A stretch of DNA of 64,000 nt from Isoetes taiwanensis (lineage: Eukaryota > Streptophyta > Lycopodiopsida > Isoetales > Isoetaceae). The notes below the pieces were generated by a model, which saw only the letters and a list, made by a program, of their open reading frames with translations, did no database searches and was not told the origin of the DNA. The DNA lies in contig JAJEKV010000097.1 of assembly GCA_021234155.1 (NCBI GenBank), forward strand, positions 1,982,001 through 2,046,000, read 5' to 3'. Below are positions 1 to 11,392 of this stretch, one piece after another. The stretch's first letter is position 1; each line of letters opens with the position of its first letter. A program made the translations under genes and the position numbers.

Positions 1-315
1 GAGGGTGAGCCAAGTGGTACACAAGAGCACCAGGTTGTTGCCAAGAAAAAGAAGCTCTTCCATACACCCGAAATCGATTGTGGTGTCCAAAATGGCGCAT
101 CGGTGGAAGGCAGCGCAATGGATACTGAGACGGAAGGACCGGATCCATATCTCCAAGTCCTTGCACAGGCCATGTCTGTAGACATCCCAGATGTGACAGG
201 CTATACAGAGATGGACACATCCGAGGTTATAAGAAGGGGCCAGGAACATGTTGCTAGGATATCTGCGGAGTTAGGTGTTGTACCTGAATCAGTATCGGAA
301 ACCCAGATGGAGTAA
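1..315 (+). CDS. 3' end of an unidentified protein-coding gene
   Basis: Frame 1 is open from the first base to the TAA at 313-315, giving about 104 residues, so the real gene starts outside the window or in an upstream exon. The visible part has a short basic run (AKKKKL, about residues 14-19) that could be a nuclear localisation signal, followed by an acidic, helix-prone tail ending SETQME. There is no recognisable domain, membrane segment or repeat. Codon use and composition look like real coding sequence, unlike the AT-rich DNA after the stop. I do not recognise the family. It could also be the terminal exon of a longer gene. Confidence 0.4.
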   Translation, partial: EGEPSGTQEHQVVAKKKKLFHTPEIDCGVQNGASVEGSAMDTETEGPDPYLQVLAQAMSVDIPDVTGYTEMDTSEVIRRGQEHVARISAELGVVPESVSETQME

Positions 316-1339
316 ATTCTGCCCCTCCGGCAAACGATTGTACTCTGCTAGTTCTAAGTAATATAATCTATAAGGGTTTCAAGATTTGCACATCTTTGTA
401 TTTTTTCTTGTTTTGAGTTTTGTTTCTTGTCTAAACTTTCGTTGACGCGATCTTTGCTAGCACTTTCTTAGGTTGATTGCCTTCTGCAGACTTCTTCTAA
501 ATTAAGAATTCAAATCAGAAGGATAGCTAAACAGCTCAAAATGTTCGCCGCCGCGATCTTCGCTATCACTTTGTTTTCCTTTCAGCCATATGTAGACCTA
601 AACAGACTTGTGATCTTATATCCATGGGCTAGCTAAGCAGCTTCAAATCTTCGTCGTCGCGATCCTGCGGAGTATTTTTACTCTTTCTTGTGGACAGCTC
701 TTACTCTGAAAGGAGCTTGCAATAGCCTTATAAATGTCGAATTCGGATACATCGCTGGTTGTGTCAGAAAATCATCGAAAAAAACGCCAACTTTTACTCA
801 GTTGCAACCACTTAGGGTGATTTATAGAGAACCAAGAACCTATTTCATGCTAAACGAGAATTCCGAAACTCTCTAATTAATTAATTCGTGCTTTTTTCTT
901 CCTATCTTCAAGTTTCACATCAATTTTCGGCAGCTTTTGTGTTGTAGTGCATTCTTGGCAGTTAAGAAGAAGAAGGAGGAGGTAATATCTGTGAAAAAGG
1001 GGGCTTTGTGAAATTTTTGTGGCCTTGATTTGTGTTAAAAAATCTGGATTGGAGTTGGATTTTGCAGCTTTGTGTTTAGATTTTTGAGAAATTGGAGCCA
1101 TATTTTGCCAGATTCCGAATCATTCTTCTTCAGTGGTAGTCATAGCTTGTTAAGCTGTTGAATCTTGCTGGAGATTCTATGGAATCCATCTCCAATATTC
1201 AACTCGAGCTCTGGTTTGCTTTATTTCAAAAGCTTTTGAAGGTTTCAGGTGTTTGATTGCTCTTGGCATGGTGTTTTTTTGCTAAATTTTATTGCATGAC
1301 TCTGTTCAGCGATTCTTGGCAAGATCTCTCTTGTCTGAT
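316..1339. other. Non-coding stretch, probably 3' UTR and intergenic DNA, with a short duplication
   Basis: No credible coding sequence is seen. The first few hundred bases are T-rich and could be 3' UTR of the preceding gene. A diverged direct repeat of about 38 bp, containing GCTAAxCAGCT and CGCGATC, occurs at 526-563 and 632-669. The rest has no feature I can support. Confidence 0.35.
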
Positions 1340-1565
1340 TCTTGTCTGATTCTTGCCTGTGGGGTCCCACAGGCTACGGATTGAGACATGTAGATGGGAG
1401 CGGCCGCAATTGCCGCGAGAAGCGAGACTATGTGCCTGTTGCCAGTTACAGGTTATTGAAGATGAAAGCCATACTCTTCTGAGTTGCCCTGCTTTTGAGA
1501 TAGTCCGGAATCATTTTTTGACCTTAGCATTCCATTCCACGCTTCACTCCACAAAAAACAGATGA
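1340..1565 (+). pseudogene. Non-LTR retrotransposon fragment: C-terminal zinc motif of reverse transcriptase ORF
   Basis: The translation reads HRLRIETCRWERPQLPRE, then a C-x2-C, then IEDESHTLLSCPAF and VRNHF. This matches the C-terminal Cys/His motif (C-x2-C-x(n)-H-x4-C) that follows the reverse transcriptase domain in plant LINE-type elements. Only about 70 codons survive. The upstream RT and endonuclease are absent, as expected of a 5'-truncated or eroded copy. The same motif recurs near 33.9 kb, 44.9 kb and, on the minus strand, 63.1 kb. Confidence 0.6.
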
Positions 1566-1641
1566 AGCCCGTCGTTTGATAAATAACTAGCACCACCGAT
1601 TTCTCTTCTTCAGCTGGATTCTTTTGTGCAGGGGTAGATGA

Positions 1642-1733
1642 AGGGAATAAACACCTCTGAGAGCCCATTATCTCAGATAAAGGGGCAAGTCCGTTTATCT
1701 GAGGTAATGGGCGAGCAGGGGTGTTTATCCCCT
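1642..1733. repeat. Long imperfect hairpin (about 40-bp arms, 12-nt loop)
   Basis: The arm 1642-1681 is reverse-complementary to 1694-1733 at about 34 of 40 positions, and some of the mismatches would be G:U pairs in RNA. The loop is 1682-1693. The arms include GATAAACACC and CCCATTA. The size and pairing resemble a plant small-RNA precursor or a tiny foldback element. No flanking coding sequence explains it. Confidence 0.6.
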
Positions 1734-2394
1734 TTAACCGGGCAGGCAAGCTGCCTCATCTATACCTAGGATCTGAGCTTCCATAGCCCAGTTATCACAG
1801 CTTCGGAGGGCCAAAGATTGGTTATCAGAAGTCCAGAGCTCGTTATCAAGTTCTAGCCTGGATTATCAGCATTCGAGACTGAATCCAGGGCAAAAAAATC
1901 CTCCCAAAGCTGAATAGGGCAAAGTTGCAACGCCGCTGCTCCTTTCCCTGTTTCCACTTGCCTGTTATGCCCTATCGCAGGGCAACAATCAACGGTCAGG
2001 GATGCGCGGATCTGAAAGCCTGCCGGTTAAGGGGTTCTTATGCTCTATTTTGTGTTTCTTGCTTGTACAGAGGTTCTGGTGAGGCCACTGTACCTGTACC
2101 TGAAGGTTCGATTCCTTCAGCCGTTTGGCTCCATGAGCGTGAAATAAATGCCGAGCTATATGGGGCGACAATGTCTGTCTGAGCTGTTTGGGTTGCGCAA
2201 GCAAGCTAGCAAGCTAGAAAATCGCAGGAGTGGTAAGGCAGTCGGATTTTGTGGCTCTGGTCCGTCGCTGGCACATTTGAAAGTGTGTTTAATTTGCACC
2301 ATTGGAACTTTTTGTTGATTTTGTGTTGAAAATGTTTGTGGCCAACACCATGTACTTGATTGCAAGGAGAACTTGGAGCCAGCGCCATATACTA
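1734..2394. other. Non-coding stretch, nothing firm
   Basis: No supported gene. Around 2100-2122 there is a tRNA T-arm look-alike (GAAGG stem, TTCGATT loop, CCTTC stem), but no matching acceptor, D or anticodon arm is found upstream, so no tRNA is called. Confidence 0.3.
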
Positions 2395-2600
2395 GTGTAA
2401 AAATATATAACATGTTATGTGTGGCCTCAATAAAACACTATATGCTCTGCGCGAATAGACACACAGCAACAATATTTTATTTTATGCTATGCGCACATAA
2501 ACAAAGGAAACAAGATTTTATATTATGTTATGCGTGCATAGACGCGGGCAATTATGTACTGCTATGTGTGCATATACACGGGCAACGAGATTTTATCTAG
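2395..2600. repeat. Diverged tandem repeat, unit about 45-50 bp, four to five copies
   Basis: The stretch repeats a pattern built from ATTTTAT, then TATGCTATGCGCACATA or variants such as TGTTATGCGTGCATAG, then a GGGCAA or GGAAACAAG element. The copies are diverged by point changes. No coding role is apparent. Confidence 0.5.
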
Positions 2601-4738
2601 ACACTTCTATATATACTTTGAACTTCTGCCCTCGAAATCGAATACTGAATTTATAAGCTTGCCCATTAGTTTTATTTACCCCCTAAATATGGCACAATAA
2701 TTCTTGACACTTGTCTTTTTTTTTCAATTAAACCCCCCAAAAAGGCAATCGAACTTAAAAATGAATGCCAGTTTTTTTATTGGACCCCTGAAAAGGGCAA
2801 AATTTAAGGGTATTTTAGGGAGTCTTTGAAAGACTTTTTTGTTTGGTGCAAACGCAAGTTATTAGTGATTAGTGTGTTTGCTAGGTTACCTTGTTTCATA
2901 GGTAGATGCAGTCACATAAGGCAACACAGGAAGAGATTTATGTGTTGCAGATCCAACAGATGGGGTTATAAAGGGCTAGAGGGATGATTATACATGCACG
3001 ATGGGGGTACAGTAAACAGATATGAATTGATGAATGTTGAAAAAGCTAGAAGCCTCAGGAGGCAACTAGCCAGATCGGCAACAAAAGAAGAAATAGACCC
3101 TTTATGCAAGAAGTCCCAGAGGGAAGGACAGACTGGTCAAGGATTGACTACTCTTCTTCAAAGACCTTTGCATCCATCCCCATCGAAGCAGATCTAGCAA
3201 AGAGTTCCTAGAGGAAGATACTAATGCAATGATAATTCCTAATGAAGCAGATCTAGGCTTCAGCAGCTAGGTATAGATTTTACGTATATAGGAATGTTTG
3301 TGTGGAGAGAATTCTGGCCTAGAAAATTGGCCCGAGCCTTGCAGTCGGGCGGAGGCCAATTTTCCGCCGCTTCGACACACAAACATTGCTGTAACCTGAA
3401 AATAGGGTGGGCCAGTTTCTGCAAAAAGTTACTGTTTATTCTTTCTCTCTCTTCCTGCCGTCTCCAGCTATGGCGCCGCATTGACGCCAAGGAGTTTGGC
3501 TAGGGCGATCGGCTTGGTTTTACGTCATTTGGAGCGGTTTGGCTGTGGAATCCTGGCTATTCGGTTTTCAAGTGGAGCGCCACTCTTTTTTGCCGTTCTT
3601 GGAGCATTTTAAGTCGATGGCTACTATTTCTCGAGTTTATTGAAGCTTTATAGGCGCAGCTCCTCTGTTTTTCCATAGTTTTGTGGTAAGTAGTTGATTA
3701 TTCATGCTTTCTTGCTATTCTTGCTTTTATTGCTTCGATTTTTTATATATCAGGGCTTCTAGCGTGCTAGGACGAGTTTCTTGGCCCTCTGCACAAGTTC
3801 TTGAAGCTACTTAATGCTGTGGACGAGTTTCTTGGAGCAAAGCAAGCTTACGGCTATGGAGGTAAAAAATAGAGCACGAGGGATCTAATAAGTGACCAGT
3901 CGGCCATTGATGCCTTTTTGTCGCTTTTCAGGTCTGTCGTCGATCATATCTACAAGCAAAGAGGCTTTTCATTTCTGCAAAAAGGGTTCTGAGCATCTGC
4001 AGTCTGAATTTCTGCCAACCTACTAGCAAGAAGAGGTCGGACAGAGCAAAGAGAAGACGGAGTAGCAAACCATTTATTGAAAGTATTTTGTAGCCGAATC
4101 CATGATTTTGGTCACAGATTCGTCACTTTCAGAGTCTGAGCTCAGTGTAGACACTGGGTTTTTTATTCTAGGTTAAAAATATGTCATTTTTACAGGAATA
4201 GCTTGTTTATTGGCATGACTCCGTGTGATCCCGGAATTAGTAATTCCGGGAAAGAATGTCTGCCACGTGGCAGACAGAGATTGGCGGATAGGGCAGAAAC
4301 TGACCCACCCTATTTTTACGGTGATTTTGCCAGAAGCCCATTTGCAGCAGACATGGAAAATGCCAGCAGCAGATCCGACTAATTGAACAGGGATTTGTGG
4401 AGTGAGCCAAGCTTCTGCTTCAAAGAGATGATTAGGGTCGGCTCACTCAGGATCGGCTATGGAGAGTTAGCACAAGCCATGGCCGCGACCTCCAGGCGCA
4501 GACCTCCGCCCAAAAAAAAAAAGGTTGAATTCAACCGATTCTAAACCGCACTCACCGCCACGTATATTTGTCTAACTTGATCTGCTAAAACCTTTGCCTC
4601 TAGAAATCACTTTCATGGATCTTTTTGAAAAGGAGCAGGCAATCCCCCTAGATAGAGTGGTATTTTGCCAAAATGTGGTAAATGTAGGAAAGATTTCATG
4701 GAGGAACAAGATGTAAACCTGCTAATTTTCTTAGAGAG
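2601..4738. other. Non-coding, repeat-derived stretch with one inverted repeat pair
   Basis: No convincing coding region is seen. A sequence of about 24 bp containing AATAGGGTGGGCCAGTTTCT at 3399-3422 recurs inverted at 4293-4316 with one mismatch. That could mark the arms of a decayed element of about 0.9 kb, but no target duplication is visible. A short A-run follows at 4511-4521. Confidence 0.3.
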
Positions 4739-4746
4739 GAGACAAA

Positions 4747-4772
4747 GAATAGAATAGAATAGAATAGAATAA
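4747..4772. repeat. Pentanucleotide microsatellite (GAATA)n
   Basis: Five tandem copies of a GAATA/ATAGA unit. The same pentamer forms the tail of the non-LTR element at 62.7 kb, so this could be the tail of another copy. The conserved 3'-end box of that element is not seen beside it. Confidence 0.7.
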
Positions 4773-4836
4773 GGAAGACAAGGTATCAGTCAGGAGGCAC
4801 AGACATAAGACAGGGAGCCCAATTATTTTAGAAGAT

Positions 4837-5765
4837 ATGGTGGCACTAATGCAGCATTATAAGAATGGAAGGAAGAAGAATACAACACCGGCAATTATCC
4901 AAGCAAATAGAGAATTGGAAGAATCGAGGAAACAAAGGAAACAACCATATAAGAAAATTTGGAAAGTAGTTAAATATGGAAATATCAAAGTGCTAAATAA
5001 GGGATCTCATATCCATGATGCAGGCAAAGGGAATATCGATCTAAACACAAAGGAAACTAATGTGAACAGTCTAGTTATATGAAAAGGAAAGGTGTCTCCT
5101 TTAATTAAAGGAATTATATTGCTGAATTCAATAAATTGAGCTCTACAACAAAATTGTATTTTCAGGATAATCATATATCTCAAGGGAGACACACTGGTAA
5201 TGATGTAAAGTTCTGAAGCAAAGATGGAGACAACATGCAAAGAGACATTGTAGTCGATCAAAATGGCACTACCCACGATGAGTTATCAGATATTCGTGAA
5301 TCAGACTTAGGATCTAACAATGATAGTCTGAATGAATATAGTGACAATAATCCATTTCAAGTATTACAAGAATGTTCAGATGAAGACTGTGAAGTAGTTT
5401 TGATGAAAAGGGATAATAATTTTCATTGCTCAATAACCAGTAGTACAACAAGTCGAATTGAGAACACTACGATTTTGCAAATGGGATAGATTGAGAATTG
5501 TCGCATGCAAATGTATTCTACTAGTTTATCAAAATAAGAGCTAGGTTGTCTGAGAAAGGACTGTGGCATATTGTTTCTAGCGATGAACCAAGGCGAGCTT
5601 CTAAGATCTATAACACAAGTGGTGAAGGGAGAAACACCATCAGGGATGGTTGATGCTGCTCTAACCAGGTGGAGGCGAAAGGATTGCGGGGCCAGAAATA
5701 GGTTGATGCGTTATCTTGATGGCATGATGATAGCCCATATAGAGGCAGTTGAAAGCATTGAATAA
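4837..5765 (+). pseudogene. Unidentified ORF remnants, possibly mobile-element ORF1
   Basis: Three short open stretches in the same orientation (4837-5082, 5235-5489, 5571-5765) have protein-like composition: a basic segment rich in K, R and Q, then an acidic segment with NPFQVLQECSDEDCE, then a helix-rich segment. The motif N-x-F-x-x-L followed by acidic residues is common near the end of ORF1 in plant LINEs, which is the only hint. Stops separate the pieces. This could equally be random open frames in an AT-rich repeat. Confidence 0.25.
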
Positions 5766-5889
5766 TTTCAGCACTAAACTTATCTATTCGGCGATTTCTT
5801 AGCACATTTTGTAAAAAAGATGGCTAAAGTAATGGGCAAAATTAGAAAAATAAATAATAACGTTAGTTTAACTTTTTTTGCGTCTGCAC

Positions 5890-6360
5890 CAACCTTTAGG
5901 CTATTTAGCCAAACATTAGAAAGTAAGAGTGTGAAAATTTATAATGTTTAGCTAAACCTTAGAAAACTTTGGAATGAGTTTTGGGCTAGTTTAATTAAAA
6001 TAATTCTAAGTAATAAAAAATAATTGATTAGTAATTTATTTTCTAGCATCCATGGAATAAAATAAGGCCTCGGCTGAGCTAACTGACATTTTTTTAGCAT
6101 GGTTACACAATGAAAATGTCTAAAGCAAATGGAAACAACTAGGGAAAAATATGGTAACCTTGACTTCACACTCTTTGTGCCCATAACAGAAATTTATGAG
6201 ATGCATCTTGGGTTGGTTTAGCTAAATGCTAGAAAGCACGAGAGGGAAAATTTATAGAGTTTAGCTAAATCCCAGAAAGTTTTGAGATTAGTTTCAGGCA
6301 AATTTAGCTTGAATCATTATGGTCAATAAGACTTATGTGATTAGTAATTTATTCCTTGAT
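5890..6360 (+). repeat. Pair of diverged direct repeats, about 150 bp each
   Basis: The unit at about 5890-6050 recurs at about 6205-6355. Shared landmarks in order are TTTAGCTAAA, GAAAGxxxGAG, AAAATTTATA and GATTAGTAATTTATT. The second copy abuts the first recognisable gag codons of the copia element, so the repeat may come from its leader or from an unrelated element that truncated it. Confidence 0.4.
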
Positions 6361-6600
6361 TGAAAACACTAAGGAAGCATGGGACAGCTAGCCCAATTTT
6401 ATAAGAGGAAGCATTTTTCTCACCAGGCCAATATATTCAATAGCATTGAGTAGTAAGTTGAGAGTGTGCCAACTGTGAGGAGTATATCTCCAATATCAAA
6501 ACGATTGCTCTTTGGCTAAAAGCACTAGAGAAGGGATTGGACGATGATTTGGTAGTAGGGGCTCTTTTGTATAGTTTACCGAATCAAGGAGAAACTTAAG
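6352..6600 (+). pseudogene. Copia gag fragment (UBN2-type)
   Basis: Across two frames the translation gives ENTKEAWD, then EEYISNIKTIALWLKALEKG, LDDDLVVGALLYSLP. These are standard landmarks of the copia gag polyprotein (Retrotran_gag_2/UBN2). At least one frameshift and internal stops make it non-functional. Confidence 0.65.
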
Positions 6601-6879
6601 TAGAAGGTGAAGACAGGGAAGCGAAAACTAAGCATTGAAGAGATGAATAATTCCGCTTCACCTTTGATCGGGGCAGGTGTAATTGAAGAAAGCTTTATAT
6701 GCTCTAGAGCTGGAACAGAATCTTCTCTCTATCTTCAAACTAAAAGGTGCAAATCTATTTGCGATTTTTGGCAATAGATTGTGTATTATCAAAGACAGGA
6801 AACACAAATTTGTGGCCAGAGGGGTTCGAGATATTTGAGCCAACAAAGTGTAGTAGCATTTAATGCCATAACAGAAAAT

Positions 6880-7101
6880 CCACATCAGATATGACACAAA
6901 AGGTTGGGGCATGCATATTTTCAGTTATTAAGACAAATAGGAAAGTGCAAGTTTGTTGTTGATTTGCCAAGGATCAGGATTCCTAAAGGTGTTTGTGAAG
7001 GATGTGCTTTGGGAATGTTGGCTAATAGACCTTACAGCAAGGTGAAATCCAAGAGGGCCATGTTTCCTTTTTCATTGATCCATATGGATCTATGGGGCTA
7101 G
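6880..7101 (+). pseudogene. Copia GAG-pre-integrase domain fragment
   Basis: The sequence RLGHAYFQLL, then GVCEGCALGM and PFSLIHMDLWG, matches the GAG-pre-integrase zinc region (RLGH..., CxxC) that precedes the integrase core in copia Pol. A stop ends the frame just before the integrase core begins. Confidence 0.75.
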
Positions 7102-7680
7102 CATGCAGGATGTCGTTAAGGGGGTCGAGATTCTTTCTCCTTGTCATTGACGACTTCACTAGGAAGATCTGGGTCTTAAAAGGAAATTAGAAACATTCAC
7201 ACAGTTCAAAGTTTGGCTAGCTCAAGCAGAAAACTTTAAGCAGACTAAAGTGAAATGCGTTTGGACAGATCAGACAGGAGAATTTCTTAATGGCGAATTC
7301 ATTACTCTTCAAGCACGGGAGACCAGGGGTCGTGGAAAGGAAAAAATGAAGCATTTTAAAATTGTTAGGGTAATGACAAGTAGTCCATATTTTCAATGTT
7401 CTTCTAATAAAGATTGTTCCAAAAGTGGTTTCAGAATAAGGTTGGATAGGTCTAAAGCCTTTTGTAGCCGAATTCAAGGTGTTTGGGTGTACAACTTATA
7501 CATATATCTCAAAGAAAGAACATCAAGGCAAATTGTCACATCGAGTTATTCCATGTATATTTGTGGCATTTTGTGAGCAATGCAAAGGATATAAATTATG
7601 TGTGCCTTCCAAGAGAGAAATGTTTGTGAAAGAAGTATTAGATTTGATGAGACTGACTTCCACATTAGGTTCAGGTCAAA
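7100..7680 (+). pseudogene. Copia integrase core fragment
   Basis: Reading across frames gives SLRGSRFFLLVIDDFTRK (first catalytic Asp region), WTDQTGEFLNGEF (second Asp region), then FGCTTYTYISKKEHQGKL and CIFVAFCEQCKGYKL, which match the C-terminal half of copia integrase. At least three frame changes and an in-frame stop break it. Confidence 0.7.
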
Positions 7681-7974
7681 GAGAATTTTCTTCACGAACC
7701 TTTTCTTGGCCAATCCTTCTCAAGCATCGGATGTAAGCTCAGCAATGACACAGACACTGATGAGGTAGGCATCCCTTTCAAACTAGACTCTATGATGTTC
7801 CAAATGATCAGCCATCATCTGCTCTCTGCTCAGCAATCTAATCATGCTCGAAAATCAACTGAAAGAATGCAATCATAGCTGGAAGATAAGAAGCCTCTCA
7901 CTGTTGCATATATAGCTTTATATAGTTCTATTTCATTAATACAACCGGTGATATTGTGAGAAGCCATGGATAGT

Positions 7975-8445
7975 ACTACTCGCCATCTTGGGTCGGAAGC
8001 CATGAAGGATGAGACGAAGTCCCTTGAGGAGAATTACACATGGTGGTTGATTCCTCTTCCTTCTGGCAGAAAAGCTATCAACTGTAAATGGGTGTAGAAG
8101 TTAAAATTTGATGAACACAACCATGTCTCATGCTACAAATCAAGACTTTTTGCTCAATGATACTCACAAAAACCTAGTCATGATTACAATGAGACATTTG
8201 CTCCAGTGGATTGACTCAGTTTGGGGCCTCGATTTGCAACAAATGGATGTCAAATATGCCTTTTTGTATGTGGATCTTGTGTATTTTTATGCAACGACCT
8301 GATGGTTATGTTTTTAAGGGCAAGGCAAATTGTCTGCAAGCTCAAGAAAGCCATATATAGCCTCAAGAAATCTCCATATTTGTGGTATAAAACCATTCAT
8401 GCATTCTTTTCTGTCACAAGATTTAGTGAGATCTCATTGTAAACT
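7975..8445 (+). pseudogene. Copia reverse transcriptase fragment
   Basis: Frames combine to AMKDETKSLEENYTWWLIPLP, INCKWV, YNETFAPV, QMDVK, and KLKKAIYSLKKSPYLWY, the usual N-terminal half of copia reverse transcriptase. The catalytic YVDD region is not recognisable, either lost or mutated. Several stops are present. Confidence 0.7.
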
Positions 8446-8719
8446 AGTGGTTCTTTTATGGTTACGATCTCATCTTGGCTTCCAATGACAGAGCAAGATA
8501 CTCAACTCACTGCTCGCTTTCATATGCTAGATTTGGGGCTCTAAGATGTTTTCGTGGCATGCATGTAATTTATGAGAAAGCAGTAGGTTTAATTCAATTG
8601 CGCCAACGAAGAACCATCGAGTCTATTCTTGCTAAACATGCATTGTAGTAGGCAAGTCTCTACAATTGCCATTCGAATCTTACTTGTTCCCTCTATTAAT
8701 AGCTTTTCTTGTCACTGAA

Positions 8720-9390
8720 ATTCATGATATAGCAGTTTCCTACAAGAGTGTCATTGGTTCTATGATGCATTTAATGGTGTGCACAAGTTTAGATATCTCT
8801 AAAGCAGTCATTACTTTGAGCCAATATATAGAATGTCCCATCACAGACTCTCAAATGTCTGTTAAAGGTATTTGTAGCACACTCCCAATCTTGATTTATC
8901 TTATCATCCATCTTCTTTTGTCCTTGAAGGGTATGCAGACTATGGTAAGGGATCTCCAGATAAGAAGTCACGAACGTGCTTTTATTTTTGGCTGCAAGGG
9001 GAAGCGATAAGCTGGGGATCTAGGAAACAAAAGGCTACAGTAATTGGCACCTCCAAATCAAAATATATGGCCATCTTGCAGCCACAAAAGAAGCAATCTA
9101 TCTTAGACGGTTGTTTAAGGATCTTGGAGCAAGGCGGTCTATTCCTACACCACTTTTCAAAGATAACAACACAACATTTAGTCTTTTGAAGAATCCAACT
9201 AACTTTACTAAGCTAAGCATATTGAGACACAACTCCATTTTACTTGATGGAAGGTGGCAGCAAGGGAATTGGATATCATGCAGCTCAGCCCCAATATATG
9301 ATGCATATATCTTTATCAAGCCATTACCAAAAGGGAGATTCACTGAATGTGTTGAAGAACCCAAAATTATTACATTTAGAACAGTTTGAT
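8720..9390 (+). pseudogene. Copia RT C-terminus and RNase H fragment
   Basis: AVSYKSVIGSMMHLMVCTSLDI matches the Y..AVGSLMYLM.CTRPDI block after the RT core. SWGSRKQKATVIGTSKSKYMA matches the RNase H entry motif (SW.SKRQ..VALSTTEAEYMA), with the conserved Glu changed to Lys. LFKDLGARRSIPTPLFKDN follows. Stops and frame changes make it inactive. Confidence 0.7.
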
Positions 9391-9470
9391 AACTTCTTTG
9401 TTTGTGCAATCAGAAGCTCGCTCAGGAGGAAAGTTGCAAAAATAACCAGACTTGGTCTTGAGGGAAAATA

Positions 9471-10336
9471 TTGGGATTGCCATAAAAGAAACAATAGGAA
9501 CTCAAAATATTACATGTGCCAAGGTGAACTAAATGCAATACGCTATTAGGAGTGCGTTGTATCAAAATAAAAAAGCAACAAGTCTGATGGTTATGCTCAT
9601 CCAATAAGACATCGTTCTTAACAAATAGGCAAAGTTTTTCCATTAAATCATGCGTTTGAACATCAAGTGAAAACATCTATTTTACTACAAGAAACTTATC
9701 ACGAGGCAGCTGCAATGTACATCTGCTTTGCTGGTAGCAGCTATGCAAGACCGGATCTGAGTATGAATGTTGTCTCAAGAACATCATGCACATCATACAT
9801 GTGCAAAAAGGTCCTTACTATTGCAGCAAAAAAAAATGGATTTGGTCCTTGCACAAAGATATACCCCACAACATCAAACTTGAATATTGCTCTGCCAAAT
9901 GCTGAGTGATTGACAATGGTTGTGTGCTACTACTTTGTATTAGCATATAAATAGGCAGCAATGTCTGGAATAACTGCAACATTTCTCTCTTTGTTGGCCG
10001 AACAACCACATTTTTCCTGGCATTGGTTTACTTAGAATACAACACTCTACCCTCTACTTGATTTCAGAACCCGCACTTGAGGTTCAAAGCCTAACAAAAC
10101 CGACTAACTTATGCCATAAAGGAAACAATAAGAGCTCAAAATATTACACGTGCCAAGGCAAACTAAACGTAAATGCTTATACATGCATCATCCCAAAATG
10201 AAAAAGCAACAAGTTTGAGGGTTATGCTCGCCCAAAAAGACCTAATTCTAACGAAACAGGCATAAAACTTAGTTTTTCCATTATGTTTTTGAACATCAAG
10301 TAGGAACATTTATTTTTCTACAAGAAACTTATCACG
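9471..10336 (+). repeat. Probable copia 3' LTR region with a duplicated 225-bp segment
   Basis: Just after the polypurine-like tract, a segment at 9479-9703 recurs in direct orientation at 10113-10336. Shared landmarks are GCCATAAAxGAAACAAT, CTCAAAATATTAC, AAAAAGCAACAAGT, GGTTATGCTC and CAAGAAACTTATCACG. Between them a TATA-like TATAAATA is at 9946-9953. A plausible reading is one 3' LTR of about 0.6 kb followed by part of a second copy. The LTR ends could not be fixed. Confidence 0.4.
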
Positions 10337-11150
10337 GTGGCATTTAAAATGTTCAGTCAGACTCCCTCCTCTGGCCATTTCCAGATACAATTTCCTCCAA
10401 AAATAAAGTGTAGATGCAATTTTCCTAGAAATAAAATTGTCCTAGAAATAAAAAATCATTCGGACATAATAGATCTCTAGCTCAACTATTTTATTTAGCA
10501 CCATCAGAAGGAGTGCATGATGAACCCTAGCATCATCTGGATTTTGCAGCAAATGCTCTTTGAACCTAACCTTGTTAGTCCCGTGACCAAAGGCACATGA
10601 CTATTTCTAAGGTACATAAAGGAACCCAATGGCAAGGTCCCTGCGTTCACACCAGGAGCCAAGACCGTGCCACCTAAGAAGAAGAGACCACGTGAATCTA
10701 TGGCATAAGGAACCCACAGCCACGAAGCGTGAACCTTGAGGCGTGACTTTCATGTAACACGAATCACGACAATTATGACTCCATATATCGTGGCAGATTT
10801 ATCTGCTCTGTCAGCAGAGATTTTGAGATTAGGTAATAGAAATCTGAGATGGCAGTCTTTTTGTTATTTTGGGCCCAAGGCCATTGTACTATATCCTAAT
10901 ACATATAAAATTATTAGCGATGGCTTCTAGAAGCTTCTTTATATGTATATCACCAGATCTTGGTCGTCCATTTTCTCCCTTGCGATCTCAGCCATCGGAT
11001 CTAGTGGCTTCGGGAAGCTTCTGGAAGCCCTCTGGTGACCCATCTCGTCCGTCCATTTGTTTGGGCATCTCCCACTTTCTAGCAAAAATTTTGTATTAGG
11101 AGGGAATTGAACGCCTGATCCCATCACCTCCACACCAATCCCTTCAATTC
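10337..11150. other. Non-coding stretch, nothing firm
   Basis: No supported gene, RNA or complete repeat is seen. Short open frames here are not protein-like. Confidence 0.3.
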
Positions 11151-11283
11151 TTATATGTTTATCTTTCTTTTATTAAAGTTATCTGAAACATAATGATCTA
11201 GAATGTTCAAGATTGTTCTAGAATTTAGGATATGCACATATATCCCACATGCATAGATGAAAAAAAAGAGCCTCCTTTTCCAG

Positions 11284-11292
11284 TATATAAGG
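11284..11292 (+). promoter_or_regulatory. TATA-box-like sequence in first duplicate
   Basis: TATATAAGG lies about 65 bp after the GAATGTTC/TTCTAGAA pair at 11201-11223. The equivalent site in the second duplicate is TATATAAGAA at 11871-11880. Conservation in both copies supports a promoter role, but no transcript is known. Confidence 0.35.
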
Positions 11293-11392
11293 AGGCTACC
11301 TAGTTGAGGACAGGCATTCTGGTTCTTGGCTAGAACTAGAAAGGATGTTCCAAATAATTGTGGAATGTTTTGGAAAATTCAGGAACCCTCTA

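Larger units (their letters stand above)
6352..9470 (+). mobile_element. Degenerate Ty1/copia LTR retrotransposon
   Basis: Domains appear in the copia order gag, GAG-pre-integrase, integrase, reverse transcriptase, RNase H, which separates it from Ty3/gypsy, where integrase is last. All reading frames are broken by stops and frameshifts. A purine-rich tract, CTTGAGGGAAAATA at 9457-9470, sits where the polypurine tract before a 3' LTR is expected. No 5' LTR or primer-binding site is seen upstream, so the 5' end is truncated or replaced. Confidence 0.75.

Noticed and set aside
2096-2125. A tRNA gene, because of a perfect T-arm (GAAGG-TTCGATT-CCTTC)
   Set aside because: No matching acceptor stem, D-arm or anticodon stem could be paired within 60-90 bases upstream.
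3399-4316. A 0.9 kb inverted-repeat element
   Set aside because: Only about 24 bp is inverted, and no target duplication or further matching arms were found.
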